Shown: piece by piece, positions 52,501 through 57,943 of the stretch
How positions within the stretch are numbered: the first letter of the stretch is position 1
Layout: each line of letters begins with the position of its first letter
Assembly: GCF_000004195.4 (NCBI RefSeq)
Contig: NC_030679.2
Location: 33,593,712 to 33,657,711, forward strand
DNA length: 64,000 nt
Source of the DNA: Xenopus tropicalis
Taxonomy: Eukaryota; Chordata; Amphibia; Anura; Pipidae
Direction: 5' to 3'
Made by a program: the position numbers and the translations under genes
Notes under the pieces: model-generated
Database searches by the model: none
Told to the model about the DNA's origin: nothing
The model's input: the letters and a program-made list of their open reading frames with translations, nothing else

Positions 52501-54034
52501 AAAAAGACAAGACATCCTGAGTTTCTTTTGATAAAGGACTGCAGCTTTTCTGTGAGTTATGGTTGTATTTACAAATACCTTTCCCATAAAGCTTACTTGG
52601 TTTTTACCTTTCCTTTAATCCTTTTATTGTCCACAGCTCTTTCCTGTGCCGTGCCACATGTTGGTCGTGTTAACATTAGTATGGCATAGGTTATAGCCAA
52701 CTGGAAACACAGGCTCTATTGTGTTAAAGTCCACACTGATTTTACAATCCATGGCACTATATAGAGGAACTGTAGCCCTTGCAAATTTTTCTATTATTAT
52801 CTGTATGAGTATCCTGTCACATTAAGGGTGCAGTCTATCTCACACAGCGACTGGGAAAAAAAATATTTGTCGTGGAATACCACATGCAAGTGAGGCCCGT
52901 ACATTAGTTGTTCTTGCATCTGGTTTTCTCTTGTCTTTAGGAAATGCAAGTCTGTTATGAAAATAATTATACCGGTAGGTTGTTCTAGAGCAGGGATCCC
53001 CAACCTTTTTTACCCATGAGCCACATTCAAATGTAAAAAGACTTGGGGAGCAACACAAACATAAAATATGTTCCTGTGGGTGCCAAATAAGGACTGTTAT
53101 TGGCTATGTGGTAGCCTCTATGTGGACCGGCAGCATACAGGAGACTCTGTTTAGCAGTACATATCTGGTTGTATGCAACCAAAACTTGCCTCCAAGCCAA
53201 GCATTTAAAAATAAGCACCTGCTTTAAGGCCACTGGGAGCAACATTAAAGGGGTTGGAGAGCAACATGTTGCTCACAAGACACTGGTTGGGGATCACTGT
53301 TCTAGAGAGTCTCAGGGGCCCTCAAATGCTGATCAGAGGGGAATGCTTTTCCCTGGCATTGTCTGATTTCACAAGTTATGTAATTTCTTAATTAAAAAAT
53401 GTAATGGAGAAATTGGCATTTCATGTGTCAGAAGCAAGCAGAAAAACATCAGGAGACCCTTTCTGCATCAGTAACTTTTCAGTCTGGCTACCTGACATCA
53501 ATTTGTGTGGGTGGGTTTATGTCCTCTTTAAGGCTAAGAAAGTGATTACCTGGAATCTTGAGCAAATCCCATGCTGCCAATATACATGCTAGGTATCCTG
53601 ACTGCATACAACGCTGATGACTTCTAGTCAAGTCCAACAGCAATTTATAACACCCTTGAAGCCTTCACTTAATCACATGTTACGATTCTTTTTTCACAGA
53701 GAACTGTTCTTATTTTAAAGGGGAACATTACAGAATATTATATTACATGTAGTTGGCTATTTTGGTAAGACTTGGGGAGATTAACTCTAGTCTATGGGCT
53801 AACAGATTGATGTGCATTACTCTGAAAGTCTCTTTCACTGCACTTTTTTGGTTAAACGCATAACTAAAACCTTCAAAAATTAACTGTTTAGCAGAGATAC
53901 TTACAGAAACTGCAGAATACTTACGGCTGTTATGGTCAATGTAATACACACCCACTTGGGTGTCATAAGATTCTTCCCAACCCAATGGCAATTCATCGCC
54001 AATACAGTCGGCAAAGGTTAATGGCTTTGTAAAC
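9718..54034 (-). CDS. wwc1: WWC1 (KIBRA), exons 2-23, spliced
   Basis: Scaffold protein of the Hippo pathway. In known vertebrate biology KIBRA binds LATS kinases, NF2 and PTPN14 to restrain YAP, and binds atypical PKC, dendrin and synaptopodin in epithelial cells and neurons. The 22 exons are joined here by eye: every donor is GT, every acceptor AG, all phases agree, and there is no internal stop. They give one split-codon base plus 1067 codons. Order of parts: end of WW1 linker, WW2, long coiled coil (exons 3-6 and 8-10), Ser-rich regulatory region (exon 11), C2 domain (exons 13-16), acidic region (exon 18), aPKC-binding region (exons 20-21), second coiled coil, and a C-terminal PDZ ligand ADDV. 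Residue numbers below assume that exon 1 supplies 40 codons as in human. WWC1 is favoured over WWC2/WWC3 because the match to human KIBRA is near-continuous, including [11 protein letters not shown] and the ADDV tail. Exon 1 and the promoter are outside the window. Confidence 0.97.
10051..10437 (-). mobile_element. CR1 retroposon, truncated at 5' end
   Basis: Minus-strand reading gives [20 protein letters not shown] then [20 protein letters not shown], the end of a CR1 reverse transcriptase ORF, followed by the 3' end and ATGTAACT tail at 10051. It sits in intron 22 in the same orientation as WWC1. The frame is broken upstream. Confidence 0.85.
10560..10700. mobile_element. MITE fragment related to 28958-29432
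   Basis: GGTCCCTAAGCTCAGG, the ATGTGCTGGGAATCAG stretch and GGGGAGCTACTGGGGC are the reverse complement of part of the element at 28958. Truncated at both ends. Confidence 0.55.
11153..11268 (-). CDS. wwc1: WWC1 exon 22: C-terminal coiled coil
   Basis: Encodes about residues 1047-1084: [20 protein letters not shown], then [18 protein letters not shown] and a split Arg. [18 protein letters not shown] is identical to human. Acceptor gtacag, donor gtgagt. Confidence 0.96.
11529..11891. mobile_element. 363-bp near-perfect palindrome (MITE)
   Basis: Arms 11529-11692 and 11728-11891 (164 bases each) are reverse complements with one visible mismatch, around a 35-base loop. Ends are GGGCCCGATTCACTAAAG and its mirror. 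It lies in intron 21, so the WWC1 pre-mRNA would contain a hairpin of about 164 base pairs. No coding potential. Confidence 0.9.
12555..12960. mobile_element. T2-type MITE, one end
   Basis: Starts TTAAAAGGGTTGTTAACC and continues through CAGCAACTCTCCAGTTTG and CACCCTAGCAACCAGGCA, a frequent Xenopus repeat. The right end is not clear. A (TTTC)n tract lies at 12760-12780. A small fragment of the same family is at 37985-38040. Confidence 0.6.
13402..13632 (-). CDS. wwc1: WWC1 exon 21: aPKC-binding region and coiled coil
   Basis: Encodes 77 residues (about 970-1046): [20 protein letters not shown], then [20 protein letters not shown], then [10 protein letters not shown] and on to LLRQVEKQ. Human PSSVKS is PSVKS here: one Ser fewer, but the two Ser that align with PKC-zeta sites Ser975 and Ser978 remain. 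Acceptor ttccag, donor gtaagg; the open frame beyond the donor is intron. Confidence 0.96.
13951..14193. mobile_element. hAT-like element, left end missing
   Basis: Matches the interior and right part of the complete copy at 52991 (GCAACATGTTGCCCC and the end CACTGGTTAGGGATCACAG). The left terminal repeat is lacking. Lies in intron 20. Confidence 0.7.
14557..14649 (-). CDS. wwc1: WWC1 exon 20: aPKC-binding region, first part
   Basis: Encodes 31 residues (about 939-969), [20 protein letters not shown] then [11 protein letters not shown]. Human is [31 protein letters not shown]. It opens the region that binds atypical PKC. Acceptor tttag, donor gtaagt. Confidence 0.95.
15233..15290. repeat. 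19-bp tandem repeat, three copies
   Basis: Unit TTGGCCATCTTTGCACTAT repeated about three times just below exon 19, in intron 19. Confidence 0.85.
15419..15583 (-). CDS. wwc1: WWC1 exon 19
   Basis: Encodes about residues 884-938: [20 protein letters not shown], then [20 protein letters not shown], then [15 protein letters not shown]. The FSPGP Ser matches human Ser931, a known CDK1 site. Acceptor ttcacag, donor gtaaga. Confidence 0.96.
15958..16093 (-). CDS. wwc1: WWC1 exon 18: acidic region
   Basis: Encodes about residues 838-883: [20 protein letters not shown], then [20 protein letters not shown], then DSASVK. This is the counterpart of the glutamate-rich stretch of human KIBRA, but acidic residues are spread out and the long poly-Glu run of human is missing. 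Acceptor ttacag, donor gtgagc. A T2-type MITE ends 30 bases upstream of the exon. Confidence 0.92.
16124..16563. mobile_element. T2-type MITE (TTAAAGGAGAAGGAAAGG)
   Basis: Left end TTAAAGGAGAAGGAAAGG, right end CCTTTCCTTCTCCTTTTA (last TTAA mutated). Related copies are at 52215-52620 and 57518-59259. Its left end lies 30 bases from exon 18 in intron 17, upstream in the direction of transcription. Confidence 0.85.
16680..16905. mobile_element. TACAGGTATGGGA-family MITE, partial
   Basis: Starts TACAGGTATGGGACCTGT and continues into AAACCCAATAGGATTATTTT. The mirrored right end is missing. Confidence 0.75.
17226..17320 (-). CDS. wwc1: WWC1 exon 17
   Basis: Encodes about residues 807-837, [20 protein letters not shown] then [11 protein letters not shown] plus a split Trp. 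Human has DAVSALLEQTAVELEKRQEG. Short helical segment after the C2 domain. Acceptor tccag, donor gtaagc. Confidence 0.93.
17757..17772. repeat. Poly-C run
   Basis: About 16 C in a row in intron 16. Length uncertain because such runs sequence poorly. Confidence 0.8.
18049..18201 (-). CDS. wwc1: WWC1 exon 16: end of C2 domain
   Basis: Encodes about residues 756-806: [20 protein letters not shown], then [20 protein letters not shown], then [11 protein letters not shown]. Human has [34 protein letters not shown]. Donor gtaagc sits after an in-phase Pro codon. Acceptor ctgcag. Confidence 0.95.
18361..19580. mobile_element. Forward/inverse/forward AT-linked palindromic structure
   Basis: Two inverted dimers (about 18390-18582 and 19089-19285, arms about 95 bases, centred near 18485 and 19185) each carry TTGATAAAGG/CCGAAACG hairpins. 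Between and after them the linker GCTTAGGAGTGCTGAATC + (AT)n + AAATCTACAAAAGGGAAAGG appears forward (18640-18790), reversed (18800-19060) and forward again (19340-19580). The AT runs are 26 to about 60 bases. No coding sequence: ORFs here translate only as Tyr-Ile repeats. Lies in intron 15. Confidence 0.8.
19980..20301. mobile_element. TACAGGTATGGGA-family MITE
   Basis: Ends TACAGGTATAGGAGCTGT and CTTATACCTATA mirror each other. The interior matches the other copies (AATAAGGATTATTTCTGTCC). Old copy with many changes. From here to 22637 (rest of intron 15) I see no further clear element except weak fragments near 21950-22020. Confidence 0.75.
22638..22830 (-). CDS. wwc1: WWC1 exon 15: C2 domain core
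   Basis: Encodes about residues 691-755: [20 protein letters not shown], then [20 protein letters not shown], then [20 protein letters not shown], then EECL. Human has [37 protein letters not shown]. The pair that is polymorphic in people (Met734/Ser735, in VSMS) reads Thr-Ser here. Acceptor caaag, donor gtactg. Confidence 0.96.
23243..24240 (+). mobile_element. CR1 retroposon, 3' half of reverse transcriptase
   Basis: An open frame at 23261-24139 encodes the C-terminal part of a CR1-clade reverse transcriptase. It has [10 protein letters not shown], the catalytic box [49 protein letters not shown] and [20 protein letters not shown], ending [15 protein letters not shown]. The 5' portion, including the endonuclease and the RT fingers, is missing. 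It lies antisense to WWC1 in intron 14. The frame is uninterrupted for 292 codons, which suggests a fairly recent insertion. Confidence 0.9.
24275..24360. repeat. Small palindromic repeat
   Basis: CCGAGTATAAGCCGAGGG is mirrored by CTAGGCTTATACTCAAG, with an inner pair TTTTTCAGCACA / TGGGTGCTGAAAAA. Follows the CR1 3' end. Confidence 0.6.
24775..24861 (-). CDS. wwc1: WWC1 exon 14: C2 domain
   Basis: Encodes about residues 662-690, [20 protein letters not shown] then [10 protein letters not shown]. This is the first beta strands of the C2 domain, which in human KIBRA binds phosphoinositides. Acceptor catag, donor gtaagt. Confidence 0.94.
25905..25982 (-). CDS. wwc1: WWC1 exon 13: entry to C2 domain
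   Basis: Encodes about residues 636-661, [20 protein letters not shown] then KIKIGM. Weakly conserved up to the start of the C2 domain (human TRIQIALKYDEKNKQF). Supported by matching phases on both sides, acceptor ttttag and donor gtaagg. Confidence 0.88.
26251..26584. mobile_element. TACAGGTATGGGA-family MITE, complete
   Basis: TACAGGTATGGGATCCCT at the left and CGGGTCCTATACCTCTA at the right. The arms mirror each other through the CCCGTTATCC / GATAACGGG parts. Lies in intron 12. Confidence 0.85.
26818..26883 (+). mobile_element. L2-like 3' tail with CATA repeat
   Basis: TGTACAGCGCTGCGTACATA then GCGCTTTATAAATAAAG followed by ACATACATAC repeats. The same tail occurs at 49142-49190. Confidence 0.55.
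27086..27194 (-). CDS. wwc1: WWC1 exon 12
   Basis: Encodes about residues 600-635: [20 protein letters not shown], then [16 protein letters not shown]. The motif [13 protein letters not shown] is the human sequence with one change. It is a linker ahead of the C2 domain. Acceptor ttacag, donor gtacta. Confidence 0.93.
27265..27626. mobile_element. hAT-like MITE (TAGTGATGAGCGAA ends)
   Basis: Inverted ends TAGTGATGAGCGAAT and ATTCGCTCATCACTA. Flanks ATCTTAGG and ATCTTAGT form an 8-bp target duplication with one mismatch, as expected of hAT. The interior is rich in CG and AAAAA. Immediately upstream of exon 12 in transcription (71 bases from it). A weaker relative is at 63099-63329. Confidence 0.85.
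28395..28956. mobile_element. MITE related to 36576-37263
   Basis: Shares ATGTAGTTTTTATTACTAAT, CACTGTATAAATTGCAAAT, GAGCTTTCAGAAAGAGCCAG and the end GGATTCTGTAACAGTATTAA with the copies at 36576, 46160 and 47186. Lies in intron 11 and abuts the next element. Confidence 0.75.
28958..29432. mobile_element. T2-type MITE (TTAAAGTAGAACTAAA)
   Basis: Left TTAAAGTAGAACTAAAGCC, right GGGTTTAGTTCTCCTTTAA, TTAA on both sides. Nearly contiguous with the previous MITE. Confidence 0.8.
29647..30170 (-). CDS. wwc1: WWC1 exon 11: Ser-rich regulatory region
   Basis: The longest exon, about residues 425-599. It begins [20 protein letters not shown] and contains [11 protein letters not shown] and the block [20 protein letters not shown]. 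In human KIBRA the latter carries the mitotic sites Ser539 (Aurora) and Ser542 (CDK1); the SLSPR context is unchanged here. The end of the exon ([20 protein letters not shown]) diverges from human. Acceptor tttcag, donor gtaagt. Confidence 0.97.
30413..30690. mobile_element. hAT-like element, right end eroded
   Basis: Left terminal repeat CAGGGATACCCAACC. The interior (GGGGAGCAACACGAGCATG, CTATGTGGACTGGCAGCC) is the same family as 52991-53299. Confidence 0.75.
31577..31879. mobile_element. DNA transposon with GGCCATACA ends
   Basis: Left AAAGCTGGCCATACACACC and right ACATGTATGGCCACCTTAAA are inverted (AAGSTGGCCATACA). Internal mirrored parts around CCTTGGATATTGGTCG and GACCAATATCACAAAAG. The ORF through it is not a gene. 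Confidence 0.7.
31984..32340. mobile_element. T2-type MITE, left part
   Basis: TTAAAGGGGAACTTCAGC, a common T2 end. The right end was not identified. Similar short starts occur at 23176 and 53715. Confidence 0.5.
32551..32640 (-). CDS. wwc1: WWC1 exon 10
   Basis: Encodes about residues 396-424, [20 protein letters not shown] then IASLQAQLK, plus two bases of a split codon. Donor gtacgt is chosen because it restores the frame into exon 11. The junction codon becomes TGT (Cys), where human has Ser (QLKSLSSSM). Confidence 0.92.
32720..32850. repeat. Inverted repeat element (GGAGCAGTAAC)
   Basis: AAGACCAGGAGCAGTAACCC and GGTTACTGCTCCTGGGC are inverted around a core with ACCAATCAGCAGGTAGCC. Related pieces lie near 6640-6720 and 21955-22015. 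Confidence 0.55.
33820..34210. repeat. GC-rich minisatellite, 30-40 bp units
   Basis: Imperfect tandem units built on GGACGGAGTGGGCGTAGACC and CAAGCAGGACTAGACAGAAC. They create long Pro/Ser/Leu-rich frames on the minus strand (33761-34325) that are repeat-derived and not genes. Lies in intron 9. Confidence 0.85.
34677..34860. mobile_element. hAT-like element, truncated
   Basis: CAGGGATCCTCAACCTTTTT start, then TGTGGACTACTGACTTACAG. Same family as 52991; the right half is missing. Confidence 0.6.
35577..35825. mobile_element. hAT-like element (CAGGCCCGGATTTGT) with poly-G
   Basis: CAGGCCCGGATTTGTAGAGG at the left and CGGGGGCCCAAGAG at the right, with a run of about 17 G at 35741-35757. Lies in intron 9. 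The right end is not sharply defined. Confidence 0.6.
36324..36566 (-). CDS. wwc1: WWC1 exon 9: coiled coil
   Basis: Encodes about residues 314-394: [20 protein letters not shown], then [20 protein letters not shown], then [18 protein letters not shown] and [16 protein letters not shown]. This is one of the best conserved blocks of KIBRA. The donor is gtatgg. The acceptor (tttttgtag) is immediately preceded by the terminal repeat of a MITE (36576-37263), so the branch point must lie in transposon sequence. Confidence 0.96.
36576..37263. mobile_element. T2-type MITE abutting exon 9 acceptor
   Basis: Left TTAAAGGGATTCTGTCATGA, right CCTGTAACAGAATTCCTTTAA (inverted), with TTAA at both ends (36576-36579 and 37260-37263). 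It begins nine bases upstream of exon 9 once the AG is included (36567-36575), so its end forms most of the 3' splice region. Confidence 0.9.
38340..38465 (-). mobile_element. CR1-type 3' end fragment
   Basis: ATAGTTACATAGTTTCATAG tail followed by CCATCAAGTTCAACCCTTCC and CCCACACCTACCAATCTATA, as in the copy at 49199. Confidence 0.75.
40209..40282 (-). CDS. wwc1: WWC1 exon 8
   Basis: Encodes about residues 290-313, [20 protein letters not shown] then EAKRR split. Human is [25 protein letters not shown], so the exon is the right length and only its first residues differ. Acceptor ccccag, donor gtattt. Confidence 0.93.
40720..41480. repeat. Old LINE (L2-like) remnant
   Basis: TTAGATTGTAAGCCCTCATG and GAGCAGGCCCCCTTGACTGT near 41360-41400 resemble L2 3' regions. 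The upstream part is C/T-rich with no frame. Low certainty. Confidence 0.4.
41739..41885 (-). CDS. wwc1: WWC1 exon 7
   Basis: Encodes 49 residues (about 241-289), [20 protein letters not shown] ... [15 protein letters not shown]. The human segment is SLAMLKDGFRTDRGSHSDLW ... [15 protein letters not shown]. The middle is a Ser-rich linker between coiled-coil parts. Acceptor ttcttag, donor gtaagt; symmetrical phase 0 exon. Confidence 0.95.
42048..42177 (-). CDS. wwc1: WWC1 exon 6: coiled coil
   Basis: Encodes about residues 197-240, [20 protein letters not shown] then [30 protein letters not shown] and KAIT.GE.EK are shared with human. Acceptor aaacag, donor gtaatt. Ends in phase 0. Confidence 0.94.
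42178..43763. other. Intron 5 part, nothing recognised
   Basis: AT-rich intron between exon 6 and the hAT element at 43772. No ORF with homology and no clear repeat end. Confidence 0.5.
43772..44025. mobile_element. hAT-like MITE with perfect 8-bp duplication
   Basis: Ends CAAGGCCAGAACTAGGGG and CTAGGCCCAGCACTG. GTCACAAA lies directly on both sides (43764-43771 and 44026-44033). Same family as 55282-55540. Lies in intron 5. Confidence 0.85.
44260..44610. mobile_element. T2-type MITE, left part
   Basis: TTAAAGGATACGTAAACACT start and a typical interior (CATGTTTCTCCAGCAG, ACTGAGCATGCTCAGTAG). The right end is not found. Confidence 0.55.
46026..46105 (-). CDS. wwc1: WWC1 exon 5: coiled coil
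   Basis: Encodes about residues 171-196, [20 protein letters not shown] then GYQTLK, plus two bases of a Glu codon. Human has [27 protein letters not shown]. The donor is gtagga, weaker than the gtaagt found in most other exons; no better donor keeps the phase. Confidence 0.92.
46160..46545. mobile_element. MITE related to 36576-37263, eroded
   Basis: Shares CAGTGCTTTGTGCCTGATTC, GAGTGCTATTCTAATATC and CTACCACTTGATGG with the other copies. Starts about 55 bases from exon 5. Confidence 0.6.
47066..47142 (-). CDS. wwc1: WWC1 exon 4
   Basis: Encodes about residues 145-170, [20 protein letters not shown] then ATTKSR, nearly identical to human. A Ser-run linker is followed by resumption of the coiled coil. 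Too short to show up as a long ORF; found from phase and homology. Acceptor gttttag, donor gtatgt. Confidence 0.93.
47186..47774. mobile_element. MITE related to 36576-37263
   Basis: Right end CATGACAGTATTCCTTTAA is intact. The left end is eroded about 45 bases upstream of exon 4. The interior matches the 36576 copy throughout. Confidence 0.75.
48199..48402 (-). CDS. wwc1: WWC1 exon 3: end of WW2 and start of coiled coil
   Basis: Encodes about residues 77-144. It starts QTTQIEDPR and continues [20 protein letters not shown] into a long charged helix. As in the KIBRA family, the second conserved Trp of WW2 is replaced (TTQIEDP has Ile), so WW2 is an atypical WW domain. Acceptor ttctag, donor gtgagt. 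It ends with one base of a split Leu codon. Confidence 0.95.
48760..48872 (+). mobile_element. L2-like 3' end
   Basis: TTAGACTGTAAGCTCCACTG, GGCCCTGCCCCATAGAC and an AATATAAATAAATAAG tail, typical of L2-type elements. Confidence 0.55.
48883..51121. mobile_element. TACAGGTATGGGA MITE split by a CR1 element
   Basis: Left half 48883-49136 (TACAGGTATGGGACCTGC...) and right half from about 51050 (GTCTATGGGAGATGGCCC ... CCATACCTGTA at 51121) form one MITE. The CR1 copy and a short L2-like tail lie between them. Confidence 0.8.
49199..51037 (-). mobile_element. CR1 retroposon with internal deletion
   Basis: Minus-strand ORF 49835-51031 (398 codons) carries an intact-looking APE-type endonuclease: [43 protein letters not shown] and [10 protein letters not shown], which hold the usual Asn, Glu, Asp/Asn and Ser-Asp-His positions. 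It then jumps at about 49834 directly to the end of the reverse transcriptase ([20 protein letters not shown], then [18 protein letters not shown], then [20 protein letters not shown]). The catalytic RT core is deleted. The 3' tail ATGTAACT begins at 49199. It lies in intron 2, sense to WWC1. Confidence 0.92.
52215..52620. mobile_element. MITE related to 16124-16563, ends eroded
   Basis: GAAGCTCCCTCTGTTTGTTT, CCATTTTAGCTTGGTCTCC and TTTACCTTTCCTTTAAT match the other two copies. The left TIR is lost. Confidence 0.75.
52991..53299. mobile_element. hAT-like element with perfect 8-bp duplication
   Basis: CAGGGATCCCCAACC at the left and GGTTGGGGATCACTG at the right (one mismatch when inverted). 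TTCTAGAG is duplicated at 52983-52990 and 53300-53307. Reference copy for the truncated ones at 13951, 30413 and 34677. Confidence 0.92.
53925..54034 (-). CDS. wwc1: WWC1 exon 2: WW domain 2, first part
   Basis: Encodes about residues 41-76 ([10 protein letters not shown]...GWEESYD...YYIDHNS). The first base completes the Arg codon split with exon 1. The first WW Trp (GWEE), the YYIDHN core and the following Thr pair (exon 3) are present. The acceptor is ctttag and the donor gtaagt. Human reads [21 protein letters not shown] here, so the region is almost unchanged. The open frame read through the donor is intronic and not coding. Confidence 0.95.
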
Positions 54035-55281
54035 CTAAAGAAATAATGAAAGGTGTTAGAGCGCTCTGGCCAAAATCATAATTGCTGGCATGAAAAAGCA
54101 AGCCTTAATGACTATACTAAACATGAAATGATGACAGAATTTCCTGCCCATTATGAAATGAGCCCGTTCCATTATTTGTTTACACACATACCAAGAGTAC
54201 AAGGAGGGAGCTTTGTGTTTACACTTAGAAAGGAATGTCCCTGTCCCGCCCAGACATTATACAGTAATTAAATAGATCCTGCAAATACAGCTGAGCTCTA
54301 CTATGGGAAGGCAAGTAAGTAAAGCAGCCAGACAACACTGCACTCTCTAGTTTCATTTTGGCTGCCATTTAGCAGAACAGGTGTTTAGCCTCCACCTAGC
54401 TCAGCCAGGTCAAGATAAAACACCAATAATAATACAGAATTTGTTTATCTCTTAGGTCAATATTACATTTAATATAATTCAATATTAAATTTCAAAATAA
54501 TAATCCTTTTAAGAGCAAATATTTATCGTCTTGGAATCATAGACATAACAGTAGGCAATGCCACCTCAGTACCCAATCACTGTGGGGCTGCGTAGCATGT
54601 TATGCCACCACCTTGCTCTGCTTGCCACTGCAAGCCACTGCAGACAATCTGCACTCCTAACTGGAGTCATCAGGTCTGGAATGGAAGTCAAAATAGGCCC
54701 TGGCATTTCAAGTACAAAGAGGCCCAAACAGCCCCCCACCAGGCCCATTAAATAGTGACTGTCTATGGCATCTTACAGCAGCCAATCTGGCATTTGCCAG
54801 AAACCACAGATTGATAGTCCGGCCTGAAGTGTGTAGTGGTCATGCCAAAGAGATAATATTACTGATATTTACATCATTATAAATGTTTTTCCTTCTTCCG
54901 TTTGCCCTTTAACACACAGTGATAATTGAGGGCATAATTAGAAATTACAGCTTTGCTTATACTTCAGCAAATTAAATCTGCCCAGAGCCCAGGTAGTTGG
55001 CAGGTGCATGTATATGTATAAACATATCCTAAGATTTAATATTTGTTGCACAAAATAAGCCATGCTCTCATGTGTTATTGTTAAAGAGACAATTAATGGG
55101 AAATAAAGCCCGATGATGCAAACTTTGTTTTGAAAACAAATGATTTACCCAGTGTGCCGTAGAACAACCTGTCCCATCATTCATTTCATTAGAAATGTGG
55201 GTGATAATGACCTATGATAAAGTTAGTTCCTTTATTAGGTTTGCCTTTTGGGTAATGTCCCACAAAGAGATTAGTCACCTG

Positions 55282-55540
55282 CAGGGACGGCCAAGCTGAC
55301 CCGGCGCCCTAGACAGCCTAGTCAGCCACCTCTCCTCTTTCCCCCCCACCCACGTGTGCACGCATGTGCAGTTCCATCAAGCAGGGGGCAGGGGTGGGGG
55401 AGTCATTGCCCCTACCGTGTAATGGCAACCGGCAGGCACAATGAGAAGGGAGTGTGGGCTAGGGGTAGGCAAGAGAAGGTTCCTGCCTGGCGCCCCCAAT
55501 TGTAGGCAGGCGCCTCTGCCTACCCCTAGTTACAGCCCTG
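55282..55540. mobile_element. hAT-like MITE with perfect 8-bp duplication
   Basis: Starts CAGGGACGGCCAAGC and ends CTAGTTACAGCCCTG. GTCACCTG lies on both sides (55274-55281 and 55541-55548). GC-rich interior. Confidence 0.9.
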
Positions 55541-55997
55541 GTCACCTGCGATAAATATCTGCTACCATGGGTGAATGAACTCCCTGAAAAGTCTTTCCAA
55601 CTCCAATAAAGGGAATTTCTGGTGGAAAGGCACACACATTGCTTCGTATTTTGAAGTCACACAGTGGGCCCCACTGCTTTTCACCCCAAATACCCCTGCC
55701 CTCTAAGCATTTACTTATATAATTCAACTGAATGAGAGATTCCATGGCGAAGAACAACTTTTTCAGGGGGGGGGGAATCACAATTCTTTTTAGAGACAAC
55801 ATTCCTGCAGAGCAAAACACAACCAGTCACAGACACAAGCAATTAGACCAACAAAGGTAGCAGAGAGCAGACCACATAGACTCAAGTGAGCCTGCAAAAC
55901 TTGGCATAATGCATAGGATGTAAAATATAAATTCATAAAAAACATATTCACTGGTTTGCACCATTTTAATAAGATGGTGATATATTTTATCAGAAAA

Positions 55998-56283
55998 TAC
56001 AGGTATGGGACCTTTTATCCAGAAATCCATCATCCAGAATGCTACAGAACTACAAATTAAATTATTTCCTTTTTTTCCTTTAATAATAAACAGTACCTTG
56101 TACATGATCCCAACTAAGATATGAGTAATCCTTACTGTAGGCAAAACAATCATATTGGGTTTATTTAATGTTTAAATTATTTTTAAGTAGACATAAGGCA
56201 TAATGATCAAAATTACAGAAATGCCCATAATCCGGAAAAACCTCAGGTCCCGAGCATTCCGCATAACAGGTGCCATACCTGTA
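55998..56283. mobile_element. TACAGGTATGGGA-family MITE, complete
   Basis: TACAGGTATGGGACCTTT to GGTGCCATACCTGTA. The interior matches the other copies. Confidence 0.85.
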
Positions 56284-57943
56284 GTGGATGTACCGCTAAT
56301 GCTATAGAGAATTATATATAATGTGAATTATACATAGCTCTTTTAACCATAGAAGACCCATGTGGCACATTGTTTTGGTAACAGATAAAGCATACATCTA
56401 CTACAAAGAAGCCATTTTTACATGAACCCAATATAAATACTATGAGGTCAAATTTTTCATTGTTCGGGCACAGTTCAGACAGACGTAATAAAAAGGCATC
56501 ATGATGTGGCACTGTATCAAAATCCTTGGCAAAAGCTAACCAGGCAACATCTGCTTGTAGCCACTTTCCAAATTCTGACTAACGACATCATAAAACAGCA
56601 GGAAACCAGTGTTACATAATCTGACCTTCATAAACCATGCTGGCTGCTACTTATGGTGCAATTTTTACAAGACATATTCTTGACTGTAATCTCTCGACAA
56701 ACCCTCAAGTATATTTTTCACTCCAGACGACCATCCTCCAGGTCTCTAATTACCAGGCTAATACCATAAACTGCTTTTTGAATACTGGATTTATAAAGAT
56801 ATTGTCTAATCCATTTGGCACCATACCAGATAAGTAGGAGTCTGAGAAGGTTCTAAAATAATGAAGTAGCTGAAACGAATCGCTAAGTACACGTGGGTGT
56901 ATTCTGTCAGGCTGTCAGGCCATTGTATCGTTCCAATCCTTTTCCGTTTCTCTGCTAATTGCAGAGGTTAAATACATTTTTGTGCTTTTATCATCATCAG
57001 ATAATAGCAGTGCCTTTTTTGCATGGAATGTTTATCTACAATTATATATAAACTGGTTATTTTTTAATGAAAAAATCTCAAGAATAAGTCTTTGTATCTG
57101 CTACAAATGTAAAGGACTACAAATGAAATAAAAGTTGAACTTTTTATAATATTATTAGAGGGCTACATGCCAGCAGCACAGTGTATGGGGAGGAGGCTAA
57201 TGACAAGTTAAGGAAGGGACAGGATGTGAAATTGAGAGGGTGGAGTCATATGTAGGAGAGGAAATGGAGCGCAGCAGCACCGATACCAGCGGGTAGGAGC
57301 CATGTTAAGGAGCACACAGGTACCTTGCACCCTAGCAAAACCCAGCTTGATTTGCATTATTTGCTTTTAGCTGTCTAGCTTTTGTTGCTCCACCTATTTC
57401 AAAATCTAATCTAGAAATGCTAACTTTGAAAACGTTTCTGCTAGAGAGAAGGCCTTTGAAATACTGGTTGACAACAGTTTTTGTGCTATATCAAAACACA
57501 TACAGTTTATTTAATTGTTAAAGGAGAAGGAAAGGTAAAAACTAAGTAAGTTTTTATCAGAAAGGTCTATGTAAATACAGCCATAAGCACTCACAGAAAA
57601 GTTGCACAGAAACACAGGATGTCTTGTCTTTTTTTGTGTACACATATACTTTGGTATCAGACTTCCTGTCTCAGAAAAATTCTTCATTCCCGGGGCCAGA
57701 GTCTGCCCAGCTCTCTCCTCTCTCCCTTCTCCTGCCCCTCCTCCCATAAGAATTTACTCCCCCTCCCATCAGACTGTGTGATCTATGCTACCAGTGGTTA
57801 GAGCTGCAGCAGGAAGCTACAGAGACCAAGCTAAAATGGTAATTGCTATCTTAAACAAACAAAGGGAGCTTCTACGGCTCTTTACTCAGGTATGGTAAAG
57901 CTTTCTGCAGAATAAATATAGTGTTCTAGCTTGCACTAATGTG

